64,000 bases of DNA from an uncultured Erythrobacter sp. (GTDB lineage: Bacteria > Pseudomonadota > Alphaproteobacteria > Sphingomonadales > Sphingomonadaceae): assembly GCA_913055155.1 (NCBI GenBank), contig CAJXJR010000005.1, positions 145,704 through 209,703 of the forward strand, read 5' to 3'. A program made the position numbers and the translations under genes. Within the stretch, counting starts at the first letter, position 1. Each line of letters starts with the position of its first letter. The notes under the pieces are model-generated. The model made no database searches. It saw nothing but the letters and a program-made list of their open reading frames with translations, and had not been told where the DNA came from. Below are positions 1-8,350 of this stretch, in pieces.

Positions 1-40
1 GCGAGGCGGCGGATTCGGTAAGGGTGAGCGGTGTGGTCAT
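1..40 (-). CDS. Partial N-terminus, possibly ErpA/IscA-type iron-sulfur carrier
   Basis: An ATG on the minus strand (complement of 38-40) opens a frame that leaves the window after 13 residues (MTTPLTLTESAAS). The LTLTESAA pattern resembles the first beta strand of HesB/IscA/ErpA A-type carriers, which deliver Fe-S clusters to apoproteins. That resemblance is all that can be seen: the cluster-binding cysteines lie outside the window. It follows the CBS-domain gene by 32 bases on the same strand, so the two may be co-transcribed. The function is an inference from a very short stretch. Confidence 0.4.
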   Translation of the reverse strand, partial: MTTPLTLTESAAS

Positions 41-72
41 GATCCTGAATGTAGGAGACGTGCGCGCCTCTC

Positions 73-501
73 TCAAGCGGTGGTGATATATTCGCGCATC
101 TGCTGCGCTTCGGATTCGATCACGTCCATGCGGTATTTCACCAGGTCGCCGATCGAAACGAAGCCGGCCATCTTGCCGCCGTCCATCACCGGCAGGTGGC
201 GAATGCGCCGGCGAGTCATCAACGAGAGTGCTTTCAGCACGCTGGTATCGGCCTCTATGGTGATCGCGGGCGAAGTCATGACTTCACCAACCGGGCTTTC
301 CAGTACCGCGGCACCGTCGCGCGCGACGCAATAGAGCAGGTCGCGTTCGGAGAAGATCCCGGCAATCGCATCGCCAGCCATCACCGGCAGTGCACCGATG
401 CGCTTGTCGGCCAGCAGCTGCGCAGCCTTCTGCACAGTGTCCTGCGGCGTGCACGAAACGATGGCGTAATCGCGATTCGCGATGATCTTCGATACGGTCA
501 T
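73..501 (-). CDS. CBS domain-containing protein (two CBS domains)
   Basis: A 142-residue cytosolic protein made almost entirely of a Bateman pair: CBS domain 1 at about residues 8-62 and CBS domain 2 at about 74-128. Both show the usual strand-helix pattern ending in GIFSERDLL and GFVSIGDLV. Stand-alone CBS pairs bind adenine nucleotides or similar ligands and act as sensors; nothing here shows which ligand or partner. The start is supported by an AGGAG about 8 bases upstream of the ATG. The partial ErpA-like gene follows on the same strand. It diverges from the small membrane protein at 641. Confidence 0.9.
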   Translation of the reverse strand: MTVSKIIANRDYAIVSCTPQDTVQKAAQLLADKRIGALPVMAGDAIAGIFSERDLLYCVARDGAAVLESPVGEVMTSPAITIEADTSVLKALSLMTRRRIRHLPVMDGGKMAGFVSIGDLVKYRMDVIESEAQQMREYITTA

Positions 502-640
502 ATGGGCTCTCCTCTATGCCGGGTGTCCGGCCTGCTCCTCCACCGGAGCTTGTCGCGATTGTGCCACGAGAGACCGTGTCTGGGCAAATGATTGCCGAAA
601 CAGCGTTGCCAGAGTGCCCGCGGACGGGCATGGCGGCCTC

Positions 641-985
641 ATGGCAAAGCCTTCCCCCCTCGACGATCCGCACAATGCCGCCTTCGCCTGGGCGCGATTC
701 CGGCGGCTGATGCGCCTGATGCTGGGCATCACGCTGGCAACGGTGATCGTCGCGGTGGTAGTGATCTACAAGCAGGTGGGCGATGTCTCGCCGCATGTCT
801 TCATCGCCACGGCGCTGGGCATCGCCTTTTCCATGCTGCTGATGAGCACGCTGATGGGTCTGGTGTTCCTGTCCAACGGCACGGGCCACGACGATTCCGT
901 GCAGCACGACCTCGACGAGCTGGATCCGCACGCGCCGCACCAGGCCGCGCGCAAGGACTATCGCACCATTGGCTGGAAGGAATAG
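641..985 (+). CDS. Small two-span membrane protein, unknown function
   Basis: A 114-residue protein not assigned to a named family. After a charged N-terminus (MAKPSPLDDPHNAAF) it has two hydrophobic segments, about residues 24-44 (LMLGITLATVIVAVVVIY) and 54-80 (VFIATALGIAFSMLLMSTL), followed by an acidic and histidine-containing cytosolic tail. The ATG at 641 was chosen because the in-frame extension upstream is cysteine-rich and lies in the spacer to the divergent CBS gene. It converges with the ferredoxin gene, leaving only 3 bases between them. Existence is well supported by codon use; the role is unknown. Confidence 0.75.
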   Translation: MAKPSPLDDPHNAAFAWARFRRLMRLMLGITLATVIVAVVVIYKQVGDVSPHVFIATALGIAFSMLLMSTLMGLVFLSNGTGHDDSVQHDLDELDPHAPHQAARKDYRTIGWKE

Positions 986-988
986 GGC

Positions 989-1375
989 CTAGCCTTCGGG
1001 GTCTTCCGGGTAGAGGCGGTATTCCTCCACCGGTTCTCCGCCGATCAGGTGCTGCTGGATGATCTTCTCCAGCACTTCTTCCGTGCATGAGTGATACCAG
1101 ACCCGGTCCGGCCAGATGACGGCGATAGGCCCTGCGGCGCAAACCTGCAGGCAATCGGCCTTGGTCCGCTGCACCTTGCCGGGACCGACAAGGTCCAGTT
1201 CCTTCAGCCGCTTCTTGAGATAGTTCCAGGCGGGTTCGCCCACCTTGGGGTGGCAGCATTTCGCCTTGGTCGGCAGCGCGCAGAGGAAAATTTGCCGTTC
1301 GACCGAAGCGCCGCCGGTTTCGCCAAGCTTCCGGCTGGCCTTGGCAAGCCTGAAGGGACTTGGTGGTTTGTTCAG
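989..1375 (-). CDS. Thioredoxin-like (2Fe-2S) ferredoxin
   Basis: About 128 residues of the TRX-like ferredoxin fold. The cluster cysteines are visible as the pair in [12 protein letters not shown] and the pair in DCLQVC, with the conserved [10 protein letters not shown] strand and VWYHSC after them. The family carries one [2Fe-2S] cluster; the electron partner is unknown. No ATG, GTG or TTG lies at the expected N-terminus. Similarity to the family begins near [14 protein letters not shown], and the nearest plausible start is a CTG at 1375 that overlaps the TGA of the upstream PopZ-like gene (CTGA). The next ATG, at 1453, would add 26 residues inside that gene. The start is uncertain; the family is not. 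Confidence 0.85.
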   Translation of the reverse strand: MNKPPSPFRLAKASRKLGETGGASVERQIFLCALPTKAKCCHPKVGEPAWNYLKKRLKELDLVGPGKVQRTKADCLQVCAAGPIAVIWPDRVWYHSCTEEVLEKIIQQHLIGGEPVEEYRLYPEDPEG

Positions 1376-1848
1376 CGCTTCTTCCCCGCGATGCGGGCGA
1401 TTTCGTCTTTCACCAGCCGCTCGACGATTTCGGGCAGGTTGGCGTCCAGCCACTGCGCCAGCATCGGCCGCATCATCTCGCGCACCATGCCTTCCAGCGA
1501 AGTCTCGCCCGACCGGACGATCTGCGGCTTGGCCGGCGGATCGGACAGCATGGCAAGAGCCGCCAGCGACTGGCGCATGGCTTCGGCAGCGCGATCGGTA
1601 GTGAGGCCTTCAACGGATGCTTCTTCCGCATCCTCGATCAGAGCTTCTTCCGCCTCGTCATCGCGCAGGGCAGAACCGATCACTCCCAGATCGAGCACGT
1701 CCTCTTCTTCGGCAGCCTCTTCGCGGGCCACCAGGCCTTCGCGCCGGCGCGGCTTGGCCGGCTGCGCGGCAGCTTTGCTGTCGCGCGCGATCACCTTCTT
1801 GATCGAATCGAGGATTTCCTCGACCGACGGTTCGCCTTCCTGCCGCAT
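1372..1848 (-). CDS. DUF2497 / PopZ-like pole-organizing protein
   Basis: A 158-residue acidic protein with the layout of alphaproteobacterial PopZ. It has an N-terminal helix ([14 protein letters not shown]), a glutamate- and alanine-rich low-complexity middle, and a conserved C-terminal helical region ending [18 protein letters not shown]. In Caulobacter, PopZ forms a polar scaffold that anchors the ParB-origin complex and recruits DivK-pathway proteins. That role here is inferred from family. It directly follows tolC (stop and start are adjacent) and overlaps the ferredoxin gene, so it lies in a minus-strand operon beginning with the isoaspartyl methyltransferase. The linker is shorter than in some relatives. 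Confidence 0.85.
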   Translation of the reverse strand: MRQEGEPSVEEILDSIKKVIARDSKAAAQPAKPRRREGLVAREEAAEEEDVLDLGVIGSALRDDEAEEALIEDAEEASVEGLTTDRAAEAMRQSLAALAMLSDPPAKPQIVRSGETSLEGMVREMMRPMLAQWLDANLPEIVERLVKDEIARIAGKKR

Positions 1849-3357
1849 TCAGTTCCCCTGGGTGGCCATCGAATCGGGCGAATCGATGCCAGCGTCGATG
1901 GCATCGATTGCTTCGCTATCGGCAACTTCCCCATCGGCCGCGGGGATGTCAACGGTGCGGGAACTGGTGGCTACCGGCTCGGGATCGCGGTGCCAGTCCC
2001 AGGCGATGCCGCGCACGCGTTCGTAATTGGCCACGGGATCGTAGAGCACGCCTTCGCTGTCCAGCCTCAGGTCGCGCGCCTCGGCCTTGCCCATTACCGC
2101 CAGCAGGTTGAACCCGGCGACGTAGGCGTTGCGCCGTGCGGTCACCAGCTGCACCTGCGCCCGCAGCAATTCCTGCTGTGCATCGAGCACGTTGAGGATG
2201 GTGCGGCTGCCGACCGAGTTTTCGGCGCGCACGCCTTCGAGGCTGAGCGCCGCGGCATCGACGGCGGCCTGGCTGGAGGCGATGATGGCATTGGCGGCGC
2301 GCCAACTGGAATAGAGCGCGCGGACCTGCGCGATCACGCTGCGTTCGGTAGCGATCACTTGTTCCAGCGCGGCTTGCGCCTGCGCCATGGCCTGGCGCTG
2401 CTGCGCAGCCACGCGGCCACCCTGGAACAGCGGCAGGGTCATGCGGACGCCCGCCGTGGCGCTGGTGCTGGTCTGGTCTGCGGTACCGCCGGTGAAAGAG
2501 CCCAGCGTGCCGAGGAAGTTCTGGTAGCCGCCGTTGGCAAAGGCACTGAACGTGGGCAACCGACCGGCACCGGCCACTTCGATATCGTAACCCGCTGCTT
2601 CGGCGCGCTGCTTAGCAGCGAGCAGGTCGGGGTTGCTTTCCAGCGCAATGTCCACGGCCATTTCGACATTGTCAGGCAAGCCGGGCAGCGGCGGCGGAGC
2701 CTGCAGGTCCGTCGGCGCCGAGCCCACCAGCGCGACATAGCGCTCGCGTGCGTTCACAAGGTTGGCCTGCGCCGTGCGCAAGTCGCCGCGAGCCACGGCA
2801 AGGCGGCTTTCCGATTGCGCTACGTCGGTGCGCGTCAGGTCGCCGATTTCGAACCGGTCGCTGGTCGCTTCGAGGTTGGTCTGCAACACCTCGACATTGT
2901 TGGTCGAGAGCCCGACGATCGCCTCGTTCAGGATCACGTCCATGTAGATGGTTACGACATCGGCGAAGATGGCGCTTTCGGTGCCGCGCAGGTCCGCGCG
3001 ACCGGCCTCGACGCGGTTTTCCGCTGCCAGGATGCCGTTTCGCACCGCCCCGCCCTGGTACAGCGGCAGGCCAAGATCGACACTGGCGTTGAGCGAGCGT
3101 TCCGGCGAGATGAAGCTGGTCGAGTTCTGCCGCAGGAACTCGGTATAGGTGCTGGTGGCGTTGACCGAAGGCAGGCCCTGCGAACGCTGAATCACCACGC
3201 CTTCGTCGGTGGCGCGGAGCTGTGCGCGCGCCGCCTCGAGCGAGGGGTTGTCGCGATAGGCCTGGATCAGCGCGTCCTTCAACGTGTCGGCCGAGGCAGG
3301 AGCGGCAAGCAGGCTGGCACCCGCCAGCGCAGTTGCCAGTCTGAACGCAGCGCGCAT
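1849..3357 (-). CDS. tolC: TolC family outer membrane efflux protein
   Basis: A 502-residue outer-membrane channel of type I secretion and RND/ABC efflux systems. A signal peptide is visible (residues 1-23, cut after ASA), followed by two outer-membrane-efflux repeats, about residues 30-215 and 240-430, rich in the Ala/Gln/Arg heptads of TolC coiled coils. The acidic C-terminal tail after about residue 450 is periplasmic and likely disordered. The gene starts two bases after the stop of the upstream methyltransferase. No pump gene is adjacent; the HlyD-ABC exporter at 57-60 kb is a possible partner only by inference. Confidence 0.93.
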   Translation of the reverse strand: MRAAFRLATALAGASLLAAPASADTLKDALIQAYRDNPSLEAARAQLRATDEGVVIQRSQGLPSVNATSTYTEFLRQNSTSFISPERSLNASVDLGLPLYQGGAVRNGILAAENRVEAGRADLRGTESAIFADVVTIYMDVILNEAIVGLSTNNVEVLQTNLEATSDRFEIGDLTRTDVAQSESRLAVARGDLRTAQANLVNARERYVALVGSAPTDLQAPPPLPGLPDNVEMAVDIALESNPDLLAAKQRAEAAGYDIEVAGAGRLPTFSAFANGGYQNFLGTLGSFTGGTADQTSTSATAGVRMTLPLFQGGRVAAQQRQAMAQAQAALEQVIATERSVIAQVRALYSSWRAANAIIASSQAAVDAAALSLEGVRAENSVGSRTILNVLDAQQELLRAQVQLVTARRNAYVAGFNLLAVMGKAEARDLRLDSEGVLYDPVANYERVRGIAWDWHRDPEPVATSSRTVDIPAADGEVADSEAIDAIDAGIDSPDSMATQGN

Positions 3358-3359
3358 GG

Positions 3360-3971
3360 TCAGAAGCTCCAGCCCTTGGGTGTGTCGAAGGCGTGTAGCT
3401 GCGGCATGCCGATATCGTAGACGGGTATCAGCGCCACGCCCGCTTCGCTCTTGCGGCCCACGGCCAGCCGGGTCACGCCATTGGCGACCATGCCGGTCAC
3501 GATGCGGGCGCCATCGGCCAGCCGCCTGGCCAGGCCCGCGGGGATTTCCTCCACCGCGCCGTCGATCACCAGCAACTGCGCACCCTTGCCCCTGGTGCCC
3601 TTGACTACGGCCTCTTCCGGGCTGAGCACGGTCAGATCGCCCACCAGCGGCTTGAACAGTTCGGCCAGGTAGCCCGAGCCGGCATCGACCACGATGGCCT
3701 TTTCATCGCCCGCGGGGCTTGCTTCTTCCAGCATCTTGCCCTGCACCAGCGGTGCCGGCAGCCAGCCGCCATTTTCCAGCCGGATGGCGCGATCGACATA
3801 GGCCACGCCCTTGCTGGCGGCGGGCACGAAATCCTCGCGCGGCACTTCGCCCATGCGCCTGAGCACGAATGGTTCGTTCACGCCGCTGGTGCGCAGCTGG
3901 CTGTCGATCATCGCGCGCCTCGCTGCGCTGTGGGCATTATTGCTGGTGGTTTCGAGCTTTTCGGAAATCAC
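3360..3971 (-). CDS. Protein-L-isoaspartate O-methyltransferase family protein
   Basis: A 203-residue SAM-dependent methyltransferase of the Pcm family, which methylates isoaspartyl residues in damaged proteins. The conserved N-terminal helix (MIDSQLRTSGVNEP) is present, and motif I reads VVDAGSGYLAELF. This differs from the canonical GTGSGY motif, so activity is less certain than family membership. The start is a GTG; a later ATG at 3911 (MIDSQL) is possible but would remove residues usually present in sphingomonad homologues. It is first in the apparent operon with tolC and the PopZ-like gene and diverges from fumarase. Confidence 0.85.
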   Translation of the reverse strand: MISEKLETTSNNAHSAARRAMIDSQLRTSGVNEPFVLRRMGEVPREDFVPAASKGVAYVDRAIRLENGGWLPAPLVQGKMLEEASPAGDEKAIVVDAGSGYLAELFKPLVGDLTVLSPEEAVVKGTRGKGAQLLVIDGAVEEIPAGLARRLADGARIVTGMVANGVTRLAVGRKSEAGVALIPVYDIGMPQLHAFDTPKGWSF

Positions 3972-4098
3972 GGCGTCAAAACTCTCGTGTGTGTTGGACG
4001 GACAGTGCCTTAGGGATTGCGCAGCTTACGGGCAATGGTCGCTTTGTAGCAAATCGTCACCCTGCCTTTTCGGAACCTCCCGGGGTGTCGAAACCGTT

Positions 4099-4128
4099 TT
4101 GACGAAATGGACCGCCCGGGCCTATGGG
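4099..4128 (+). promoter_or_regulatory. Candidate promoter of the fumarase gene
   Basis: TTGACG (4099-4104) and TATGGG (4123-4128) are separated by 18 bases and lie about 30 bases before the fumarase start, with an AGGAG-like ribosome site (4142-4146) between. This fits a sigma-70-type promoter. It is a pattern match only. Confidence 0.4.
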
Positions 4129-4156
4129 CCTCTCGACCAACAGGAGTGCAGATACG

Positions 4157-5683
4157 ATGAGCGACATGGTGACCATTCGCGAGGACGACCTGATCGAAAC
4201 GATCGCCGACGCGCTGCAGTATATCTCTTACTACCACCCGATGGACTACATCCAGGCGCTGGGCGAAGCCTACAAGGCGGAGCAGGGTCCGGCGGCCAAG
4301 GATGCCATCGCCCAGATCCTGACCAACAGCCGCATGTGCGCCGAAGGCCATCGGCCGATCTGCCAGGACACCGGCATCGTCAACGTGTTCCTGAAATGGG
4401 GACAGCAATGCCGCATCGAATCGGACAAGAGCCTGCAGGAAGTGGTCGATGAAGGCGTGCGGCGCGCCTACAACCATCCGGACAACAAGCTGCGCGCCTC
4501 TATCCTGGCGGACCCTGCCTTCACCCGCCGCAACACCCGCGACAACACGCCGTGCGTGCTCAGCGTGGAGATGGTGCCCGGCAAGACCGTGGGCATCGAT
4601 GTGGCAGCAAAGGGTGGCGGCAGCGAGAACAAGTCGAAGTTCAAGATGATGAACCCCAGCGACAACATCATCGACTGGGTGCTGGAGCAGATCCCGTCGA
4701 TGGGCGCTGGCTGGTGCCCGCCGGGCATGCTGGGCATCGGCATCGGCGGTACGGCAGAGCATTGCATCAAGCTGGCCAAGCAAAGCCTGATGGAGCCGAT
4801 AGACATGGCCCAGCTGAAGGCGCGCGGGGCGCAGAGCGACCTGGAGCAGCTGCGCATCGACATCTTCGACGCGGTGAACGCGCAGGGGGTGGGCGCGCAG
4901 GGGCTGGGTGGCCTGTCCACCGTGCTCGACGTGAAGATCCTCGACTGGCCGTGCCATGCGGCGGGCAAGCCGGTGGCGATGATCCCCAATTGCGCGGCCA
5001 CGCGCCACGCGCACGTGACGCTGGACGGCAGCGGCCCTGCCTACCTGCCGCAGCCCGACCTCGATGCCTGGCCCGACGTGCACTGGGAACCCGATGCCGA
5101 AGCCAAGCGTGTCGATCTCGACAAGCTGACCAAGGAAGAGGTCGAGAGCTGGAACCACGGCGACCGCTTGCTGCTGTCGGGCAAGATGCTGACCGGGCGC
5201 GATGCCGCGCACAAGCGCATCAAGGACATGCTGGATGCGGGCGAGGAACTGCCCGTCAGCTTCAAGGGTCGCGCCATCTATTACGTCGGCCCTGTCGACC
5301 CGGTGATGGGCGAAGTGGTCGGCCCCGCCGGTCCCACCACTGCCACGCGCATGGACAAGTTCACCGAGATGATGCTGGACCAGGGCCTGCTGGCAATGAT
5401 CGGCAAGGCCGAACGCGGCGCCGATGCTGTCGAAGTCATTAGCCGCTTCAAGGTCGCCTACCTGATGGCTACCGGCGGCGCGGCCTATCTCGTCGCACGC
5501 GCGATCAAGGAATCGAAGGTGGTCGCGTTCGAGGACCTGGGCATGGAAGCGATCTACGAATTCACCGTGAAGGACATGCCCGTGACGGTGGCCGTGGATA
5601 GCGAAGGCAACAACGTCCACACTCTGGCTCCGCTGCACTGGCGCGAGAAGATTCGCGAAGAAGGGCTGCTGGGCGCCAAATAG
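4157..5683 (+). CDS. fumA: Fumarate hydratase, class I (iron-sulfur)
   Basis: A 508-residue class I fumarase that interconverts fumarate and malate in the TCA cycle using an oxygen-sensitive [4Fe-4S] cluster. The N-terminal alpha domain holds the first cluster cysteine in ICQDTG (C69). Further conserved cysteines lie in WCPPGMLGIGIGG and PNCAATRHAHV. The C-terminal beta domain (about residues 370-508) contains the YYVGPVDPVMGEVVGPAGPTT signature. Length matches the single-chain class I enzymes. The ATG at 4157 is preferred because it is preceded by AGGAG. It stands alone between divergent pcm and the histidine kinase gene. Dependence on Fe-S supply links it logically to the suf operon at 25 kb. 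Confidence 0.96.
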   Translation: MSDMVTIREDDLIETIADALQYISYYHPMDYIQALGEAYKAEQGPAAKDAIAQILTNSRMCAEGHRPICQDTGIVNVFLKWGQQCRIESDKSLQEVVDEGVRRAYNHPDNKLRASILADPAFTRRNTRDNTPCVLSVEMVPGKTVGIDVAAKGGGSENKSKFKMMNPSDNIIDWVLEQIPSMGAGWCPPGMLGIGIGGTAEHCIKLAKQSLMEPIDMAQLKARGAQSDLEQLRIDIFDAVNAQGVGAQGLGGLSTVLDVKILDWPCHAAGKPVAMIPNCAATRHAHVTLDGSGPAYLPQPDLDAWPDVHWEPDAEAKRVDLDKLTKEEVESWNHGDRLLLSGKMLTGRDAAHKRIKDMLDAGEELPVSFKGRAIYYVGPVDPVMGEVVGPAGPTTATRMDKFTEMMLDQGLLAMIGKAERGADAVEVISRFKVAYLMATGGAAYLVARAIKESKVVAFEDLGMEAIYEFTVKDMPVTVAVDSEGNNVHTLAPLHWREKIREEGLLGAK

Positions 5684-5725
5684 GTCAGGAAACGCGCTGG
5701 AACGGCGAATGTGATCGACCAATGA

Positions 5726-5753
5726 CACAGTGCTTTCGATGGAAACCACTGTG
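5726..5753. promoter_or_regulatory. Inverted repeat upstream of the histidine kinase operon
   Basis: CACAGTG at 5726-5732 and CACTGTG at 5747-5753 form perfect 7-base arms separated by 14 bases, 40 bases before the kinase start. Spacing and position suit an operator, possibly for the LytTR regulator of the same operon. The site is seen; its binder is inferred. Confidence 0.35.
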
Positions 5754-5793
5754 CGCACTGGTTGCCTTTACCCCTCTGGGCTAAACGGACGGA

Positions 5794-6981
5794 ATGGAAT
5801 CTGCCGAAAAGCCCGAAAAGCACACTTCGCGCGTGCCCGTCATCACGGTGCTGGCCTCGATCGTCGGCCTGTGGGCGACCTATTTCCTGATCGTCACCGT
5901 GCGCGCCGAATTGCTGGGCTTTCCCAGCCTCGACCTGATGCTGCTGCTGCGCCTGCTCAGCACGCTGGGCGGCATCCTGGTGACCGTTGGCCTTTGGCTG
6001 GTGCTGCGCCCATTCGACGATCGACGGCTGTGGGTGAAGATCACCGCCGCGCTGGTGCTGGCCTTGCCCGCCGCGCTGCTGACCGCGCAGATCAACACGG
6101 TCATTTTTGCCGACATGCAGCAAGAGATCGACGCCAAGGTACAGCAGGCGCAGGGCCTGCCGCCCGAAGCCGAAGCCGAAGCGAACAGCGAACAGTTGAT
6201 GAGCGACCAGGCCGGGTTTGTCTTCGCCACCGAGCGTGAGCGGATCATCGATTTTGCCACCAGCCGCTATTTCATGCTGCTGGCCTGGTGCGCGCTCTAC
6301 CTTGCCCTGCTGACCGGTGAAAAGGCGCGCGATGCGGAGCGGCGCGAGCAGCAGTTCCGCAACGCCGCCAAGGCGGCAGAATTACAAAGCCTGCGCTACC
6401 AGGTGAATCCGCATTTCCTGTTCAACACGCTCAATTCGCTTTCCGCGCTGGTGCTGACGGGCAAGACGCAAGCTGCGGAAAAGATGATCCAGACGATAAG
6501 CACCTTCTATCGCCGCAGTCTGGCGGATGACACCACGTCCGACGTGCCGCTGCGCGAGGAGATCCATCTGCAGAAGCTCTACCTCGAGATCGAGGCGGTG
6601 CGCTTCCCGCTGCGCCTGCAGGCGCATTACGACATTCCGACCGACCTGGAGAACGCGCTGATCCCCGGTATGATCCTGCAGCCGCTGATCGAGAATTCGG
6701 TGAAGCACGCCGTCGCGCCTTCGTCCGGCCAGGTGACCATTACCCTGTCCGCGCGCGAGGAATATGACCGGCTGGTGGTGACCATTTCCGACAACGGCCA
6801 GAGCGCCGAGAATCGCGACGACACGCGGCCCGGCTTCGGCATCGGACTAACCAACGTGCGCCAGCGGCTGGAGGCGCGTTTCGGCAAGGAGGCGAGCGTC
6901 GTTTCGGGCCATGTGCCCGGCGGCTATGCCACGCACCTGCGCTTGCCGCTGATGCGAATCAAGGAAAGGGCTGCCGCGTGA
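5794..6981 (+). CDS. LytS-type sensor histidine kinase (His_kinase/HATPase)
   Basis: A 395-residue membrane histidine kinase. Hydrophobic spans occur at about residues 16-38, 48-70, 82-100 and 165-180, enclosing a short loop that may be the sensing part. The phosphoacceptor motif is QVNPHFLFNTLNSL, near residue 207. The C-terminal ATPase domain has the N box IENSVKHA and the G boxes ISDNGQS and GFGIGLTNV. It overlaps the next gene by GTGA, so the pair is translationally coupled. No known signal can be read from the sequence. A paralogous pair lies at 45.6-47.6 kb. Confidence 0.92.
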   Translation: MESAEKPEKHTSRVPVITVLASIVGLWATYFLIVTVRAELLGFPSLDLMLLLRLLSTLGGILVTVGLWLVLRPFDDRRLWVKITAALVLALPAALLTAQINTVIFADMQQEIDAKVQQAQGLPPEAEAEANSEQLMSDQAGFVFATERERIIDFATSRYFMLLAWCALYLALLTGEKARDAERREQQFRNAAKAAELQSLRYQVNPHFLFNTLNSLSALVLTGKTQAAEKMIQTISTFYRRSLADDTTSDVPLREEIHLQKLYLEIEAVRFPLRLQAHYDIPTDLENALIPGMILQPLIENSVKHAVAPSSGQVTITLSAREEYDRLVVTISDNGQSAENRDDTRPGFGIGLTNVRQRLEARFGKEASVVSGHVPGGYATHLRLPLMRIKERAAA

Positions 6982-7724
6982 GTGCAAACGACAATGCCAC
7001 CCTGCGCACGCTGATCGTCGACGACGAACCGCTGGCGATCGAACGCATGCAGGTGCTGTGCGCGGAGATCCCGCAGCTGCAGGTGATCGGTACCGCCAAT
7101 GACGGCGAATCGGCGCTGCGCCTGTCGGAAAAGCTTAACCCCGACCTGTTGCTGCTCGACATGACCATGCCCGGCAAGGACGGGCTGCAGGTTGCCAGCG
7201 AGGCGGGCAGGATGGACACGCCGCCGGCGGTGATCTTCGTGACCGCGCACGAGAATTTTGCGGTCGAGGCCTTCGACCTCGAAGCGATCGACTACGTGCT
7301 CAAGCCCGTCGCCACCGATCGGCTGGAGCGTGCCATCGAACGCGCGCTGGCGCGCAAGGCGCGCGGTTCGGGCGATGGGCAGGCCGAAGACGAATGGCTG
7401 AGCGAGTTCTGGGTGCCGCATCGCAGCGAATTGCTGCGCATCGACGCATCCGAGGTCTTCCGCATCGATGCCGAGCGCGACTATGTGCGCCTGCACGTGG
7501 GCGAGACCAGCTACCTGCTGCTGCAGACCATCGCCGGGCTGGAGGAAAAGCTGGATCCGGAAAAGTTCATCCGCATCCACCGTTCCACCATCCTGCGCAA
7601 GGATTTCATCGCCGGCCTGAAGCACGAAGGGCTGGGCGTGTGGTGCGCGGAACTGGCGGACGGCGAGGAACTGCGCATCGGGCGGACATATCTGAAGAAG
7701 GTCAAGGCGATGGCGGGGCGCTGA
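6978..7724 (+). CDS. LytTR family response regulator
   Basis: A 248-residue regulator. The receiver domain (residues about 9-125) has the acidic pair DDE, phosphoacceptor Asp61 in LLLDMTMPG, the threonine in FVTAH and the lysine in VLKPV. The LytTR DNA-binding domain (about 145-246) contains the RLHVGETSYLLLQTIAGLEE and IRIHRSTILRKDFI motifs. The GTG start overlaps the kinase stop. It should be phosphorylated by the upstream kinase. Targets are unknown; LytTR proteins bind pairs of short repeats, and the dyad at 5726-5753 is one candidate. Confidence 0.93.
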   Translation: MSANDNATLRTLIVDDEPLAIERMQVLCAEIPQLQVIGTANDGESALRLSEKLNPDLLLLDMTMPGKDGLQVASEAGRMDTPPAVIFVTAHENFAVEAFDLEAIDYVLKPVATDRLERAIERALARKARGSGDGQAEDEWLSEFWVPHRSELLRIDASEVFRIDAERDYVRLHVGETSYLLLQTIAGLEEKLDPEKFIRIHRSTILRKDFIAGLKHEGLGVWCAELADGEELRIGRTYLKKVKAMAGR

Positions 7725-7744
7725 ACGCGCCTGGTCGGCACATG

Positions 7745-7776
7745 AAAAAGGGCGCCCCGATCGAGGCGCCCTTTTT
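7745..7776. terminator. Bidirectional intrinsic terminator
   Basis: A GGGCGCC/GGCGCCC stem with an 8-base loop is flanked by five A on the left and five T on the right. It lies between the LytTR regulator (+) and the urcA-like gene (-), and fits termination from both sides. Confidence 0.85.
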
Positions 7777-7796
7777 CTCGGTATTTGGCGTGCCTT

Positions 7797-8111
7797 TCAG
7801 CCGCCGCGCTGCGCGTCTTCGATGATCTGCGCGAAGTGGCGGTCGAACTGGCGCTTGGCCTGGCGATAGCAGGTGCGCTGTTCGCGAGTGCGGATCAGCG
7901 TGCCGACCTGCGCTTCGCCAAAACCGCAGGCTTCCTTGGCGGCCTGGTCGATGCGGCGCTCGAGCTCTTCCTTGCCTTCCTCGGTGGACAGGTCGAGATC
8001 GGCATGGCTCACACCGACGGTGCGATAGTCTTCCGCAGCATGGGCGGTCGGCGTCAGCGCGAGGCCAGTCGCGGCGAGCGCCATTGCAAGGGTGAACGAA
8101 CGGGTCTTCAT
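7797..8111 (-). CDS. UrcA family exported protein
   Basis: A 104-residue secreted protein: signal peptide at residues 1-25 (cut after AHA), then the UrcA domain. That domain has the family pattern VSHADLDLSTEEGKEELERR followed by two conserved cysteines (EACGF and RTCYRQA) and a helical C-terminus. UrcA proteins are common in sphingomonads and Caulobacter; their function is not known. The ATG at 8111 was chosen because it places the signal peptide at the N-terminus and has a GGAGG run just upstream. It converges with the two-component operon on a shared terminator. Confidence 0.88.
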   Translation of the reverse strand: MKTRSFTLAMALAATGLALTPTAHAAEDYRTVGVSHADLDLSTEEGKEELERRIDQAAKEACGFGEAQVGTLIRTREQRTCYRQAKRQFDRHFAQIIEDAQRGG

Positions 8112-8350
8112 GGCGGTTTCCTCCTCCTTAAGTCCCGGACACTTGTCTTTGGGGGGTCGCACCGCAGCCGGTGGGACTGGAACGACTGCGGTGCGATTAC
8201 GGATGTAGGCCGACCGGTGCCGCCGCGCTGCAAGGGCTCGACCTGCGCGCTTGGCCGCTCGACAAGCAAGTGGCGGGGCCGACCAACGACATACCTCGCT
8301 CCACCAACGACGATTTGCGATCGGCCCGGCAATCGGGCACAGGCGCAGCC

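Noticed and set aside
1360..3420. 686-codon plus-strand frame opposite tolC and the PopZ-like gene
   Set aside because: Antisense shadow; composition is His/Arg/Gly-rich and no domain is visible, while both minus-strand genes are secure.
4010..5758. 582-codon minus-strand frame opposite the fumarase gene
   Set aside because: Histidine- and alanine-rich shadow of a well-identified gene in GC-rich DNA.
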